This document shows positions 34,520-44,546 of a DNA stretch of 64,000 bases, piece after piece (positions within the stretch are counted from its first letter, which is position 1; each line of letters starts with the position of its first letter). The stretch lies in contig JASJZC010000007.1 in the NCBI GenBank assembly GCA_037178855.1, positions 7,130,001-7,194,000 of the forward strand, read 5' to 3'. The position numbers and the translations under genes are program-made. The stretch comes from Oscheius sp. JU75 (lineage: Eukaryota > Nematoda > Chromadorea > Rhabditida > Rhabditidae). Under the pieces are notes generated by a model. It saw only the letters and a program-made list of their open reading frames with translations. It made no database searches and was not told the origin of the DNA.

Positions 34520-37378
34520 CTAGAATACAGGAATGGAATGTCTTTCCACAAAGCGAAGGTCATCATCAATCCGATCCAACAGAATGAACGATATAAACAT
34601 GGCAATTGCGGACAGAATGTGCCAAACATCGTGGTTATCGAAAAAGTTCACGATGATACAGTTCTTATTCAGTTCACGCGACATGGCTGGTGTTTGCTGT
34701 AAAAAAAAGTCAGTCAAAAACAAAAGCAAGCTTGACTTACACTCCAGTCCGAAACCTGATGGAAGAAGAACCAAAGTGAAGCTGCCCAACACAGAGATGC
34801 TATGGCTAAGAGTCCCAAAGCCCGGAAGCTCAGTCTCTCTCCGTGAGAGAATTTCATGACGATGTAGTAGAGAAGGTAGAGGAACAGATTGGCGATGAAG
34901 GGAATCAGAAGGTACGAAGCGAAGTCTGCCGGCCTGGTGATTTCTCCTAAGAGTATCCTGGAAGACAATTTGAAGCCGATTCGAGTTCGTACTTACAGCA
35001 CAACATTGATGATATTTGCAAGCAGAAGAAAGATGAATCTACCCCAATACCTTGGGAACATGCATGAACACCATTTGGATGAAGCCCAGGCGTAGCGGAA
35101 ACTGTTCCAAGTCTCCCTCGGATTAATTTTCCAAACTCCCTAAAAAAACATTGTACTCGTTGTTTGACTTTGTGGTTTTACCTTGAAATAGAATTCCAAA
35201 CTGACTAAGGCCATCAGCAAAACATAAATAATCGGGAATAGTATCCAGACAACATTGCTATGCCATCGCTAAAGTACACTATATTTGCACCTGTTTTTGC
35301 AAAAACATACCACCCCGATCATTGCTATCAATATGAACCCTGCCATGACGCCGAATGTGTTGTGTGCTTGGGCAATGATATCGGGATGTCGCAATTGGTA
35401 GATTTTGAGCTTGCCAAGCAGGGCTATCACGTACATAAACGAGGTATCTGAACAAAGTCTATGGAAAAATATATGAGAAATACCAACCGAACTGATAATT
35501 CGTCGCGCTGGGGCAAATGTGATAGCTTGCTGACAGCATTCCTTCAAGAATAATCGCGATTCCGATGGCGTATGTCAAGGCTGGATGCTGAGGAAGACCA
35601 TAGTCCTTAAATTTTGCTTGTAACAAAAAAACTTTGAGAGATTTACAGTTTCCACGGCTGGTTCCTTCGCAACATGTTGCTTGTAGACTTTGTTCCTCTC
35701 ATACGTCATGATAATCAGCAGTGCTCCTAGGAAAACGTAGGCGGCGTTGCTGATGATATTGTTGAAGGCGAAAAAGTTCCAGAATGGACGAGCACAGCGG
35801 AAGTTGTACCTAAAATTGAAGTGAAATACAACAAAATCCCGAGTAAACCAGCAGAGATCGAGATTTCCGTACGAGCGAATGCTGTCAACTGCATTGAAAA
35901 CGAGCTGGACTGAAGGTAGAGTGTAGAACAGAGCGATTATGATAAGATAGCTCAAAAACAATACTGAAATGTTGAAAACATGGACTTACAAAACGTATTT
36001 CATGTACTTATCATTCCTCTGCTCGTAGCTTTTCGTAGCGAGGTCAGCCACCATCAGATGAGTATTGGCTCTCACCACCTCCCGGTCCAATGCATCCGGC
36101 AAAAAATCCCAACTTCCACTGAGAGATTGATCATCTTCTGGTCTCATGGTATGATGATGTTCGTGAACTCTCATATCGTCTGGAAGCGTTATATTTGAAA
36201 ACAAAAGAGGATTTACCTCTGAATTGTTGGAACCTCTCCGAATCAGTACTGTCATAAGACATCTCAAACTTCATGTAGTAGAGAGTGATGAGAAGGATGA
36301 CGAGAAGAACAAAGGCAATTAGCAATATTGGAAGCAGGTATTCCTTCTCTAAAAACGAACAAAATAAACAAAACTACAAGTCCTTACGTTTCATTTTGGC
36401 AGCAACTCTGACTTCGAAAATCTTTGTAACTGTCGGAGAGTGCATAGTATGTCCAGTGGCGGGAACAATCCGTTTCCAGCTAGAGCAGTCGTTATCGTTA
36501 GGCTCCAACACAAAGACCAGGAAAAATTTCGGGAAGTGATCTCTCTAGAGAGCGAACTTAAACTTAACATACAGTTTACTTACCTCTACGGCAACTGTAG
36601 ACTGTTTCGTCATAGTTTGATACATTCCAGAAGACAGGACATTGCTTGTTAAATCAGATACCGGGGCCTGTAGTATACTATTACCAACATGGTTATGTAA
36701 AATACTCACTCCATAAGGTTGAACAGAGACTGTCATACACATGGAGGTGTTCGAATCTACATTGATAAAAATACTGTCAATATCACTTGGGATAGAGACT
36801 GAGTAGTACACTGGTTGAGCAACGGAAGCATTGCAGATGTGAGTTCTATCGAGTCTGATAATAACTTCTTCTTGCATAAACTGATCAAAAACTTACGTAA
36901 TAGCGAAATCGTCTTGAATCTGCCTGGCAGTGAATGTGAACTCGACAGGTTCGACGCTCCAAAGTTCGACAGTTACATTCTGGTCGACCATAAAAGGGTT
37001 GAGAGTGCGAGCCACTGTTGTAAATAAAAATCCGTCAATATTTTCCGGGACCTAAAGAATGGAGAATAAAGGGGTTGAAAGCATAAACAGCACCGTGAAA
37101 CTGACAATTCCTTTGGGTTGTCGGACGACAACCAATAGTGTGACGTTCAAATGTTTCTCCTCTCGTGTTATAACAATTCTACCAACGGATCCCTGAGAAA
37201 CTTGTTAAACAAGTTAAAAACAGCTTACTTTTGGTGCTAGAAGCTGGTAGGTGTTGAAAATATTAGGCGCCGTTGTATTAGCATAGTTTCTATTCCATTC
37301 GGCCGAAAAAATGGCCGATACTCCTTCGCCTCGGACTGTTTGTAGAAGGCCGAAAAAACAAATACAGATGAAAATCAT
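34520..37378 (-). CDS. SID-1 / CHUP-1 (SIDT) family multi-pass protein
   Basis: Family includes C. elegans SID-1 (dsRNA import), CHUP-1 (cholesterol uptake) and vertebrate SIDT1/2. A signal peptide, MIFICICFFGLLQTVRG, leads a beta-sandwich ectodomain with Asn sites (NVTLLVVV, NVTVELWSVEP). TM1 is YLLPILLIAFVLLVILLITL. A cytosolic loop has EHHHTMRPEDDQS. Next are several TMs, the hallmark GMLSACYHICPSATNYQFDT SFMY region, and the C-terminal FFDNHDVWHILSAIAMF, as in the putative metal-site segment of SIDT proteins. Ends RHSIPVF. Many short introns; boundaries are approximate. Whether it is SID-1-like or CHUP-1-like cannot be settled by eye. Confidence 0.9.
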
Positions 37379-37825
37379 AGGCTAAAGAGTAGTTTTCACA
37401 AGAAAGTTTTATGACAAACCGTGGGAAATGAAGATAACTGGCGGAGAATGGAGAGAAATTGAAAATAAAGCAATAGCTAGCTGCGTTTGTGGTGTTGTTT
37501 ACTTGACAACCAGAACAGTCAGGCGGTGGTGCAGTGTCGCGTCTAGCCCAGCGTGGCAAGTGCAATTACGCTCAGCTCAGGTCAACAACAAGTCTTTTTC
37601 ACCATAGGTCAATCCATATTGAGCCCTGTTTACGACAGCCAGCCATTCATAAGAGCCGGTAGAAAACAACAAGCACGTGTTGAAAGCAGAAAAATTTAGT
37701 CTTTATATAGTTCTCTACCGGCATAGTACAATAGTAAGCATCTGTGAAAAGGAAATCCCGTGAAGTGACAGTCAAAGTATAGAAGAGATCAGTAGTTTGT
37801 AGAGGACAGAGTAAAGCTATAGGTT
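37379..37825. other. Short gap upstream of SID-1-family gene
   Basis: This 447-bp stretch lies between two genes on the same (minus) strand: the DENN gene ends and the SID-1-family gene begins. It must carry the latter's promoter unless the pair is cotranscribed. No clear signal seen. Confidence 0.45.
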
Positions 37826-40643
37826 TCACAATCGTTTGAAACGACCAAAAATGTTCGAGACACTTTGGGCAAGACGGCGCAGTTCTTTTGGTGTGAAGGC
37901 ATTGAACTCGGTGACCCAGTACCTATCGATACGGCGATTGAGGTCATCCTCACTGCTGGGAAGTGGCTCTTCTTGGCTGATAGGTATGGTTCCAAGGATC
38001 GGGGTCTGAAAAAAACGTTGATTTAAGATGCTACTATGAGCCTACCCTGCTCAGAATCCATTCCTCGAACATGACGGTCTCTTTCAAGTAGCTCAAATAG
38101 GGGCGGTAGTCCTTGTTCGGCTGCCCGCTGATCAACAGCTCTTTTGAATCATTGTTCCAGAGCTGATGTGCTCCAACAAAACGATAGTGTCCGAAAAGTT
38201 CAGCGTACCACTTGAGCATTACCTAAAGTATTATTACTTTAAAAACAGGGGGCTCTAACATTTTCAACTTTGAGATCAGCAGCGGGAGCGGGTTCTGCCG
38301 CAACAGCCTCCCTGAAGCCTTTGATCATAGAAGTACACATCTTCCTCGACCAGCCCAGCTTCTCGCAGAACTTAATAGCATTCTTAAAGTTGTAGTTACA
38401 CAAAAATGGAAACACAGTTACATCATATCTCCACTGCTCCAAGTTGGCTGCAGTCGGTACAGTTTCCGGAGAAGGCACAACCACGCCTGCGTCAATATCG
38501 ACAAACACAAAGTCCATCTACAAACCGACTGTGCAATGTACAAACTATTGGCTCACCTGGCGACGATCATAGTCATCCTTGTTTTCGACAATGAGTTCCT
38601 TCACCTTGTTAAGGTTGGATCTCAGAATACCCATGAGATATGGGGTGGGATTGTCGCAAAGATCTAGAAGATTGTCAGGAACGATTGGAATGAACGTATG
38701 TGGCCAGCTTAATGGTCGAATAAGGGCTTCAAGCATCTGAACCACTCTGGTCGTGGAGCAAGCAATCTGAAAAACCATTAACACTGATCGATGAAATATT
38801 ATACGTGTTTTGTTTGAGGGAGACGAATCATGGGGTGTATTATTTCCGTTTCCCCGACGGAATTTCCGGCAATAAGAATGCGTTGCTCTCCCAATAGTGC
38901 TGCCACAAGACAAACAGTCACTTCGGGGGACAATCTAAAACATTCGTGTGCAAGGAAAACAAGATTCCTACCTCGAAATAATAGCTGCGCTACCAGATTT
39001 CCCGAGAGATTGACCGTAATTTTTGATCTCTATGTTCCTCACAAAGCCGTTGGACAGCTTTTCAATAACTTTCAGACTCCAACCTTAGCAAAGGTTCTAC
39101 AAGTTTTTCGGTTTCTTACCCTGCTTGGATGAGTATGCATTTCTGTGAACCGACTGAAGGAAAGCGTCAAGAAAATTGACTCCCTTCTTTGCATAACTGT
39201 ACATGTTTCGGACTAGATCCATATAGAAAATGGAGTTGCGGATAGGTGAAACAACAGTAAGAACTTGTGGATAGATCGCGAGGGCTGTGTTTAAGAAAAA
39301 TAGAAATGTTTGAAGAATACTCACCGCTCTTCTCATTGTCTTCACTGGATACATTATTTGGAAGATATCGCACACAGTAAGCGTATCGTCTAGAATCTAG
39401 CATTAAAAAAAACTCAAAAATACCTCGAGCCGTCTATGTCGGTAATAGCTACCATGAACTCTTCATCCCCTGCCCAATACTCGGCAGGACCAACCTTTTC
39501 TTGGTGACTGTAATCGGGATAGAAAAGTACAGCCGTTCGAGCATAGATTGATTCTAAAGTCCTCATTATTTGTTGTTGGCAAACTCATTACCGTTTTCCG
39601 CCTTCTGCGGAAACGCATATTGAATATGTGGATAGGGCCTGACTTTGCCTGTAGCTTTATCAACTTCTTCCTGCAGATCGATGATAAAGGCCGCCTCGAA
39701 GAGACGAGGTTCTGGCAGAGTACAGAACTCTTCTAGGTGAAACAACAGTAAGAACTTGTGGATAGATCGCGAGGGCTGTGTTTAAGAAAAATAGAAATGT
39801 TTGAAGAATACTCACCGCTCTTCTCATTGTCTTCACTGGATACATTATTTGGAAGATATCGCACACAGTAAGCGTATCGTCTAGAATCTAGCATTAAAAA
39901 AAACTCAAAAATACCTCGAGCCGTCTATGTCGGTAATAGCTACCATGAACTCTTCATCCCCTGCCCAATACTCGGCAGGACCAACCTTTTCTTGGTGACT
40001 GTAATCGGGATAGAAAAGTACAGCCGTTCGAGCATAGATTGATTCTAAAGTCCTCATTATTTGTTGTTGGCAAACTCATTACCGTTTTCCGCCTTCTGCG
40101 GAAACGCATATTGAATATGTGGATAGGGCCTGACTTTGCCTGTAGCTTTATCAACTTCTTCCTGCAGATCGATGATAAAGGCCGCCTCGAAGAGACGAGG
40201 TTCTGGCAGAGTACAGAACTCTTCCACTTTGGCCTTGTGAATCAGTGTGCCTATAAGCTCCGTTTTGCAATCTATTATTTGATTATTACTTACTTCTACG
40301 TACGAGTTGAGCTCGTGATGAACGCCTGTCCAAGTCTGGATTTAGCTGAAAACTACTGTTTGCCAATATTTACCGATTTCTACTTTGACGTCATGTAGTT
40401 TGGATGGAGATACCTCGAGTCTTCCGGAAGTCTTGCCCTTCTTCTGCTTTCTGAACATTCAATTGAGAAATGGTTTGAAAGGAAAGCAAAAAAGACGAAC
40501 ATACAGACAAAGCATGCATTTTGGTTCCACGTTTTGTTCGCTATCGTTATCTTCGGCCGTTCGTCCCAGGGCTTGACCCTGGAGCTCAAAAAAGAGTAAA
40601 TACTAACTGCGGGAGAAGGTAGTTCGCCGCTGGTAAAAGGCAA
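37826..40643 (-). CDS. DENN-domain protein (putative Rab GEF), interrupted by tandem duplication
   Basis: DENN proteins activate Rab GTPases. Exons read on the minus strand. A short Cys-containing N-terminal part (KCMLCLKQKKGK) is followed by uDENN, CTLPEPRLFEAAFIIDLQ and PYPHIQYAFPQKAEN, then YARTAVLFYPDYSHQEK and YAYCVRYLPNN. The core has RNSIFYMDLVRNMYSYAK, LIRPLSWPHTFIPIVP and DNPTPYLMGILRSNL, then DFVFVDIDAGVV. The dDENN part is WYAELFGHYRFV, with KETVMFEEWILSR, ending SNIFGRFKRL. A perfect 491-bp tandem duplication inside the gene (39243-40224) makes a chimeric exon with a premature stop, unless copies are skipped or the duplication is an assembly error. No ATG is visible near 40643; the true start may lie further upstream. 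DENND subfamily not assigned. Confidence 0.82.
39243..39733. repeat. 491-bp tandem duplication, copy A
   Basis: Copy A of a direct repeat with no differences found by eye from copy B. It begins with TAGGTGAAACAACAG and ends GAACTCTTC. On the gene's strand it carries the end of the uDENN exon, two complete exons and the beginning of the next exon. Confidence 0.95.
39592..39775 (-). pseudogene. Chimeric DENN exon created at the duplication junction
   Basis: Reading the minus strand, the 5' part of the ALAIYPQVLTVVSP exon (copy B) runs at 39734/39733 directly into the 3' part of the uDENN exon (copy A), in a shifted frame. The fused exon reads VVSPRRVLYSAR and stops at about 39660. It keeps a normal acceptor and a normal donor, so it could be spliced into mRNA and would then truncate the protein. 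Skipping the chimeric exon together with the two complete exons of one copy would restore the normal frame. Confidence 0.8.
39734..40224. repeat. 491-bp tandem duplication, copy B
   Basis: Copy B, directly abutting copy A at an offset of exactly 491 bp. No target-site duplication or mobile-element end is visible; one shared T at the junction is the only microhomology. Confidence 0.95.
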
Positions 40644-41908
40644 ACACTAACGAAAAGAGAGGAAAATGAAGGGGCAGCTGGTCGACTGATACTTTCACGA
40701 CAACCAAAATCTAATAACGGAAGGGGCGGATTAAAAATAGATCAAACTGGAGAGGTACTAAATGATGTCCACATTGATTGCCGGATCGGCATTCACGCTC
40801 ATACACATGCGTCAGTCTCTCGCGACTGTCGGCAACGGCAATTTGCACTGTGAAACAACCCCCGCACAAACTGTTAAACGTGCTCAATTTGATGGTATGG
40901 TTGATATCAAGAGCGGCTTGAAATTCACGACACGAAAAGATGTGGAAACGTATCGAAAAAGTGAGCAGGACGTTGCAGGAACGCCTTATCAGCTGATGAG
41001 CTGTTCGGAAAGAACCAAAGACGTTCGAAAAAGAGAGAGCCAGAGGATGTCAATGAATCAGAAGAGTGTTAGTTAAAGGCGGAGACGCGTGGCAGAGATA
41101 GTCAGAGAGAGGCACACCGCGGGGAGCCTTTGGTATGAGAAAACTGTTCTTTCGCGACAGAGAGCTTTGCAAATGAACTAAAAAAAAGGAAAGGTTCGAG
41201 ATCTTCGACCAGTGGCGCAAACCAAAAGTTGACACAAGTCACCAAACCATCAATAAACAGCGATAAGGCCTTATTAACTCACTTGAAGGCATACTTCCGC
41301 AAAAGAGTAGCTCTCTCAGTCTCTCTACCCAACTCCCTTTCCTCTCGTACGCTAGCCGACGCGTAATACAACTTTGGATGATGCTTGGCCTCAATTTTCT
41401 GAAAACATTAAAATCGAATGTTATGTGTTTTCTATGTGCCTTGAGCGGGCGTTCATTCTCCGCAATGGGAACAGCATACAGCTCTTCGTGGCTGTGATGA
41501 CGTCTCAGCTGAAGCGGACTAACTGCGTAATAAGGAACGTTTGTGACTTTCTGAAAACGCGAGATCTGAACAGGTTATGAGTCAGACTTAAGCTGGGATC
41601 AACTGACCTTGACTTCTCCTTGATTGTTGTTTTCCTCCTGGCGTAGAACAGGCTGAAAAGTGGAGTGGAATTGTGAAGCTTTATGCAGCACTTTTTTAAA
41701 TGACACCGAAGTGGACAGACGGACAATCGTTCACTTTTTCACGTATTGATCTTAGATTGCCTAAGGGGGCTGCCGTGTTCGCCTCGTTCGTCTTGTTCAC
41801 GATGGCGGGCAATCAAGATGCGAACATCTTGTACCGGATCCTACCGAGGCTGAACACGCCTCCAGGCTCATATAAACAGAAGCAACAACATTAATCTCTT
41901 AGAGTGAC
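40644..41908. other. Intergenic, no confident gene
   Basis: Contains the upstream part of the DENN gene, possibly with a missing 5' exon, and the promoter of the next secreted peptide. A + strand frame at 40762-41076 (104 codons) has no recognisable features. Confidence 0.45.
41871..41877 (+). promoter_or_regulatory. TATA-like element of secreted peptide gene
   Basis: TATAAAC, first base 38 nt upstream of the ATG at 41909. Confidence 0.6.
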
Positions 41909-42212
41909 ATGTTCAAGCTTCTTTTCCTCATATTTCTATTTTTTGTCGTGACATTAGCTGAAGATGAAAGGTACTTTTTTCCATTTCTTTTAATGTTTGC
42001 TGTACAGTATGCGAAGAATCAAAGAAAGTGGCAACTACGTGATTCATAGGAAGGAACAAAAGAGCAATGGTGGAACCATTGCGACCTATAGTGGTCAGGG
42101 ACCTCCACCACTTTCTCTCCTTCCCTTTGCCGGCACTTTTTGGTTTCCACCAAACATTGTAAGCGGTAAAAACAACACAATCTCCACCTTCTCATCAGGA
42201 TCTGCTGTTTAA
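41909..42212 (+). CDS. Small secreted peptide, unknown
   Basis: Two exons. The signal peptide MFKLLFLIFLFFVVTLA is followed by EDESMRRIKESGNYVIHR, a basic stretch KEQKSNGG and a Pro-rich part GQGPPPLSLLPFAG, ending TFSSGSAV. About 88 residues and no cysteines. Several mono/dibasic sites (RR, HRK) could be processed, so it may be a peptide precursor, but no amidation site is clear. TATA-like element 38 nt before the ATG; AATAAA at 42234. Not similar to the two downstream glycine-rich genes except in promoter layout and size. Confidence 0.68.
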
Positions 42213-42233
42213 ATAATGGTTAATAGTGTTTGT

Positions 42234-42239
42234 AATAAA
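42234..42239 (+). other. Polyadenylation signal of secreted peptide gene
   Basis: AATAAA 21 nt after the stop codon. Confidence 0.65.
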
Positions 42240-42668
42240 TTGTTATTCTCTGAGTGAAGGTATGAGATTGTAGCAGAAGACCCGGTTCTAGACACTTGTT
42301 GAAAAATCTTAATCAAAATAGCCGAAAGTCCAAACTTTACAGCATAATGGTCAACAGACAGTCTCGTTTACGAGGTGCAACTTTACAACAACGTAACAAA
42401 GAAAAAGGCTGAGAATGAAACTGATCTTGGCTATCTCACAGTTTGCCTAATTTGGCTATGATGCCAAGAAGAAGTCGCGTCACTTGAACAACACTTCCGA
42501 CTGTTTTTCACGAAGACCGACTGACCGACAGTGCAAAAAGGTACAATTGATGTTAGATGCCTTTTTAGCGACACACGTCCAACTGAGAAGCCGAGGTCGT
42601 CGAAGAGCGCCAAAAGAGCGTATCAACCTGTTTTAGGGTCATCGCGGATCACTGAAGAGAATGACTGC
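42240..42668. other. Intergenic, no feature
   Basis: Short spacer between two secreted-peptide genes; the open frames on both strands around 42.4-42.6 kb are not supported by any motif. Confidence 0.5.
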
Positions 42669-42676
42669 TATAAAAG
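42669..42676 (+). promoter_or_regulatory. TATA box of glycine-rich peptide gene 1
   Basis: TATAAAAG, first base 42 nt upstream of the ATG at 42711. Confidence 0.7.
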
Positions 42677-42710
42677 TAGACCGAAACGCACTACGGACAC
42701 TTCTCCACAA

Positions 42711-43080
42711 ATGAAACTTCTCATCGCCCTCTTCGCTCTCCTCGCGGTCGTCGTGTAAGTCCTCATCCATTACTCATTATTAACTTGTGTTTCAGTGCCT
42801 TCCCTCAGGGCCGCACCGTCATAGAGAAAACCATCATTACCCAGGGACGTCCCGGATTCGGAGGCGGATTCAACAATGGACCCGGACGTGGAGGACCTGG
42901 TGGCTTCGGAGGAAACAACTATGGACCTGGATGTAGGTGTTCTTTTTATGCTTTTATAAAATTTTTCCAGTCAACCGTGGACCCTCATACGGAGGCGGAA
43001 ATGGATTCAATAGCGGACCTGGATTCGGAGGACGTGGAGGCAACACCATTATCAAGGAGACTATCATCCACCGCGGTTAA
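42711..43080 (+). CDS. Glycine-rich secreted peptide 1 (TVIEKTII family)
   Basis: Three exons. The signal peptide MKLLIALFALLAVVVA ends near AFPQG. The mature part opens with RTVIEKTIITQG, continues with a long Gly/Asn/Phe-rich region (GFGGGFNNGPGRGGPGGFGG; GPSYGGGNGFNSGPG) and closes with NTIIKETIIHRG. The same short hydrophobic motif therefore flanks the Gly-rich core at both ends. The gene at 44233 shares the TVIEKT-V/I-I motif, the exon layout and the promoter. Such Gly/Tyr-rich secreted peptides in nematodes include epidermal antimicrobial peptides and cuticle components; the role here is inferred only. AATAAA at 43106. Confidence 0.85.
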
Positions 43081-43105
43081 ACTGACTTTAATGAACAAAG
43101 CTTTC

Positions 43106-43111
43106 AATAAA
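43106..43111 (+). other. Polyadenylation signal of glycine-rich peptide gene 1
   Basis: AATAAA 25 nt after the stop codon. Confidence 0.65.
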
Positions 43112-44191
43112 TACTATTAAGTTCTATACTACTGTGCTGTTCAATATCGATAGGAAAGGAAGTAGCATTTTCACCTGTGTCCTTGACAGTTTAGCGTGGT
43201 ACATCCGCTCAAGACAAACCGTTTGTTTACCTGGAAAGCTTCGGAAATGGTCGCTATGTAATCAGGGCTAGAAGCCCAAAAGGAGTACAAAGTACCATTG
43301 TTCAAAAAACGATCAACTAGAAAAATTATTGATTCTAGCCAATAGCTACAGAAGTCAAAGTCACATACCTCTTCTACTAAAGTGCGAAGGCGTCCGTCAG
43401 TCTGTCTGTCATGGTGTCCGCACAGTTGCCTGTCAGACCGGCACTCTTTCCCCCACTCCAAACTTGGAAATTTTTTGGGAAATTTGGATCACACCTATAC
43501 CAGAAGATCAGAAATTGATAGAAATGGATACTTGATGCCAAATAGGCTAAATGGTCATGATTCCCATCATTCGAAAGCCATTTTGAACATTGAAGCCGAA
43601 GTGGTCTCTCCCTCACGTGATCTTTTTCTCCACATTCAAAAAGTGGTGTGAGGAGAAAAGAGACCTACCCTGTCTGTCAATACTAAAAGCCTAAAGCTGA
43701 CAATCAGTTCATAGAGACAAAAAGACAAGTTTGTAAGAAACTACTATTAGACAAACGGCAAGCAGGCCGCCTGTTAGCAATTCTAACAATCAGCCAAGTC
43801 TAAATGGCGGCGAAGATGCCGTCGGCAGCTGGTAAACTTGACAAAACTAGTTGTGGATGTTTTCAGATCAGAATTTCGACAGTAAACTCCTGTTAATCCA
43901 CCCGGATATAGTGACTACCCTGTGTTTTTCCAATACCAGCAAAACTGTTTGTCTTTCCATGACAGCCTCACTAGAGTCTTGATCGGATGAAAGTTGATCT
44001 AAACCACTGACTCAGCTGTTCAGTTCCATTGCCACTTTTTAGAGGTCGTCTTTATCGAATAAGCTTAGTGGCGTCAATTCTGTCTGACTCCCTATTGTTT
44101 AACGTCACACGGGAAGAAGAAGTCTGTCTCTTTGCCCATCATTCAGCCAATTCTTTTCAGTGTAAGAAACTGACCGCGCACTCGCAGCGCC
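43112..44191. other. Intergenic, no recognised gene
   Basis: Spacer between the two glycine-rich genes. Overlapping open frames at 43.2-43.6 kb on both strands lack motifs. Confidence 0.5.
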
Positions 44192-44199
44192 TATAAAAG
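44192..44199 (+). promoter_or_regulatory. TATA box of glycine-rich peptide gene 2
   Basis: TATAAAAG, first base 41 nt upstream of the ATG at 44233; same octamer as gene 1. Confidence 0.7.
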
Positions 44200-44232
44200 A
44201 CAGTTACCGGCGTCAACACTACAACTGGCGTC

Positions 44233-44546
44233 ATGAAAGTTTACGCGGCTCTTCTCTTGGCTGTTTTGGCCCTTCTTTCTCTCGCTTCGTAAGTTTATAC
44301 CCAACTTTCTCAAACAGCTATTCGTATAGGGCTGCACCCAGAGACAAGCGACAATGGGGACCTGGCTACGGACCCGGGTACAGAGGCGGTTTTGGAGGTA
44401 GAGGCTATGGTCCTGGATATGGTTTGTCATTTTCCAGTTTTCAACGAACGAACATTGTTTCAGGAAATCGCTACGGACCCGGTGGACGATGGGGAGGAAG
44501 ACCCACTGTCATCGAGAAGACTGTTATCATCCGACCCGGCAAATAA
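44233..44546 (+). CDS. Glycine-rich secreted peptide 2 (QWG type)
   Basis: Three exons placed like those of gene 1. The signal peptide MKVYAALLLAVLALLSLASA is followed by APRDKR, a likely dibasic cleavage site, and then a mature peptide starting QWGPGYGPGYRGGFGG. An N-terminal Gln there could cyclise to pyroglutamate. The Gly/Tyr/Arg core ends RWGGRPTVIEKTVIIRPGK. The QWG...GY start after KR is reminiscent of the C. elegans NLP-29 group of infection-induced epidermal peptides; that link rests on composition and processing layout only. It shares the TVIEKT motif with gene 1, here only at the C terminus. Confidence 0.85.

Noticed and set aside
39660..39866. Second copy of a DENN exon as a separate functional exon
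   Set aside because: It is the chimeric exon at the duplication junction and leads to an early stop.
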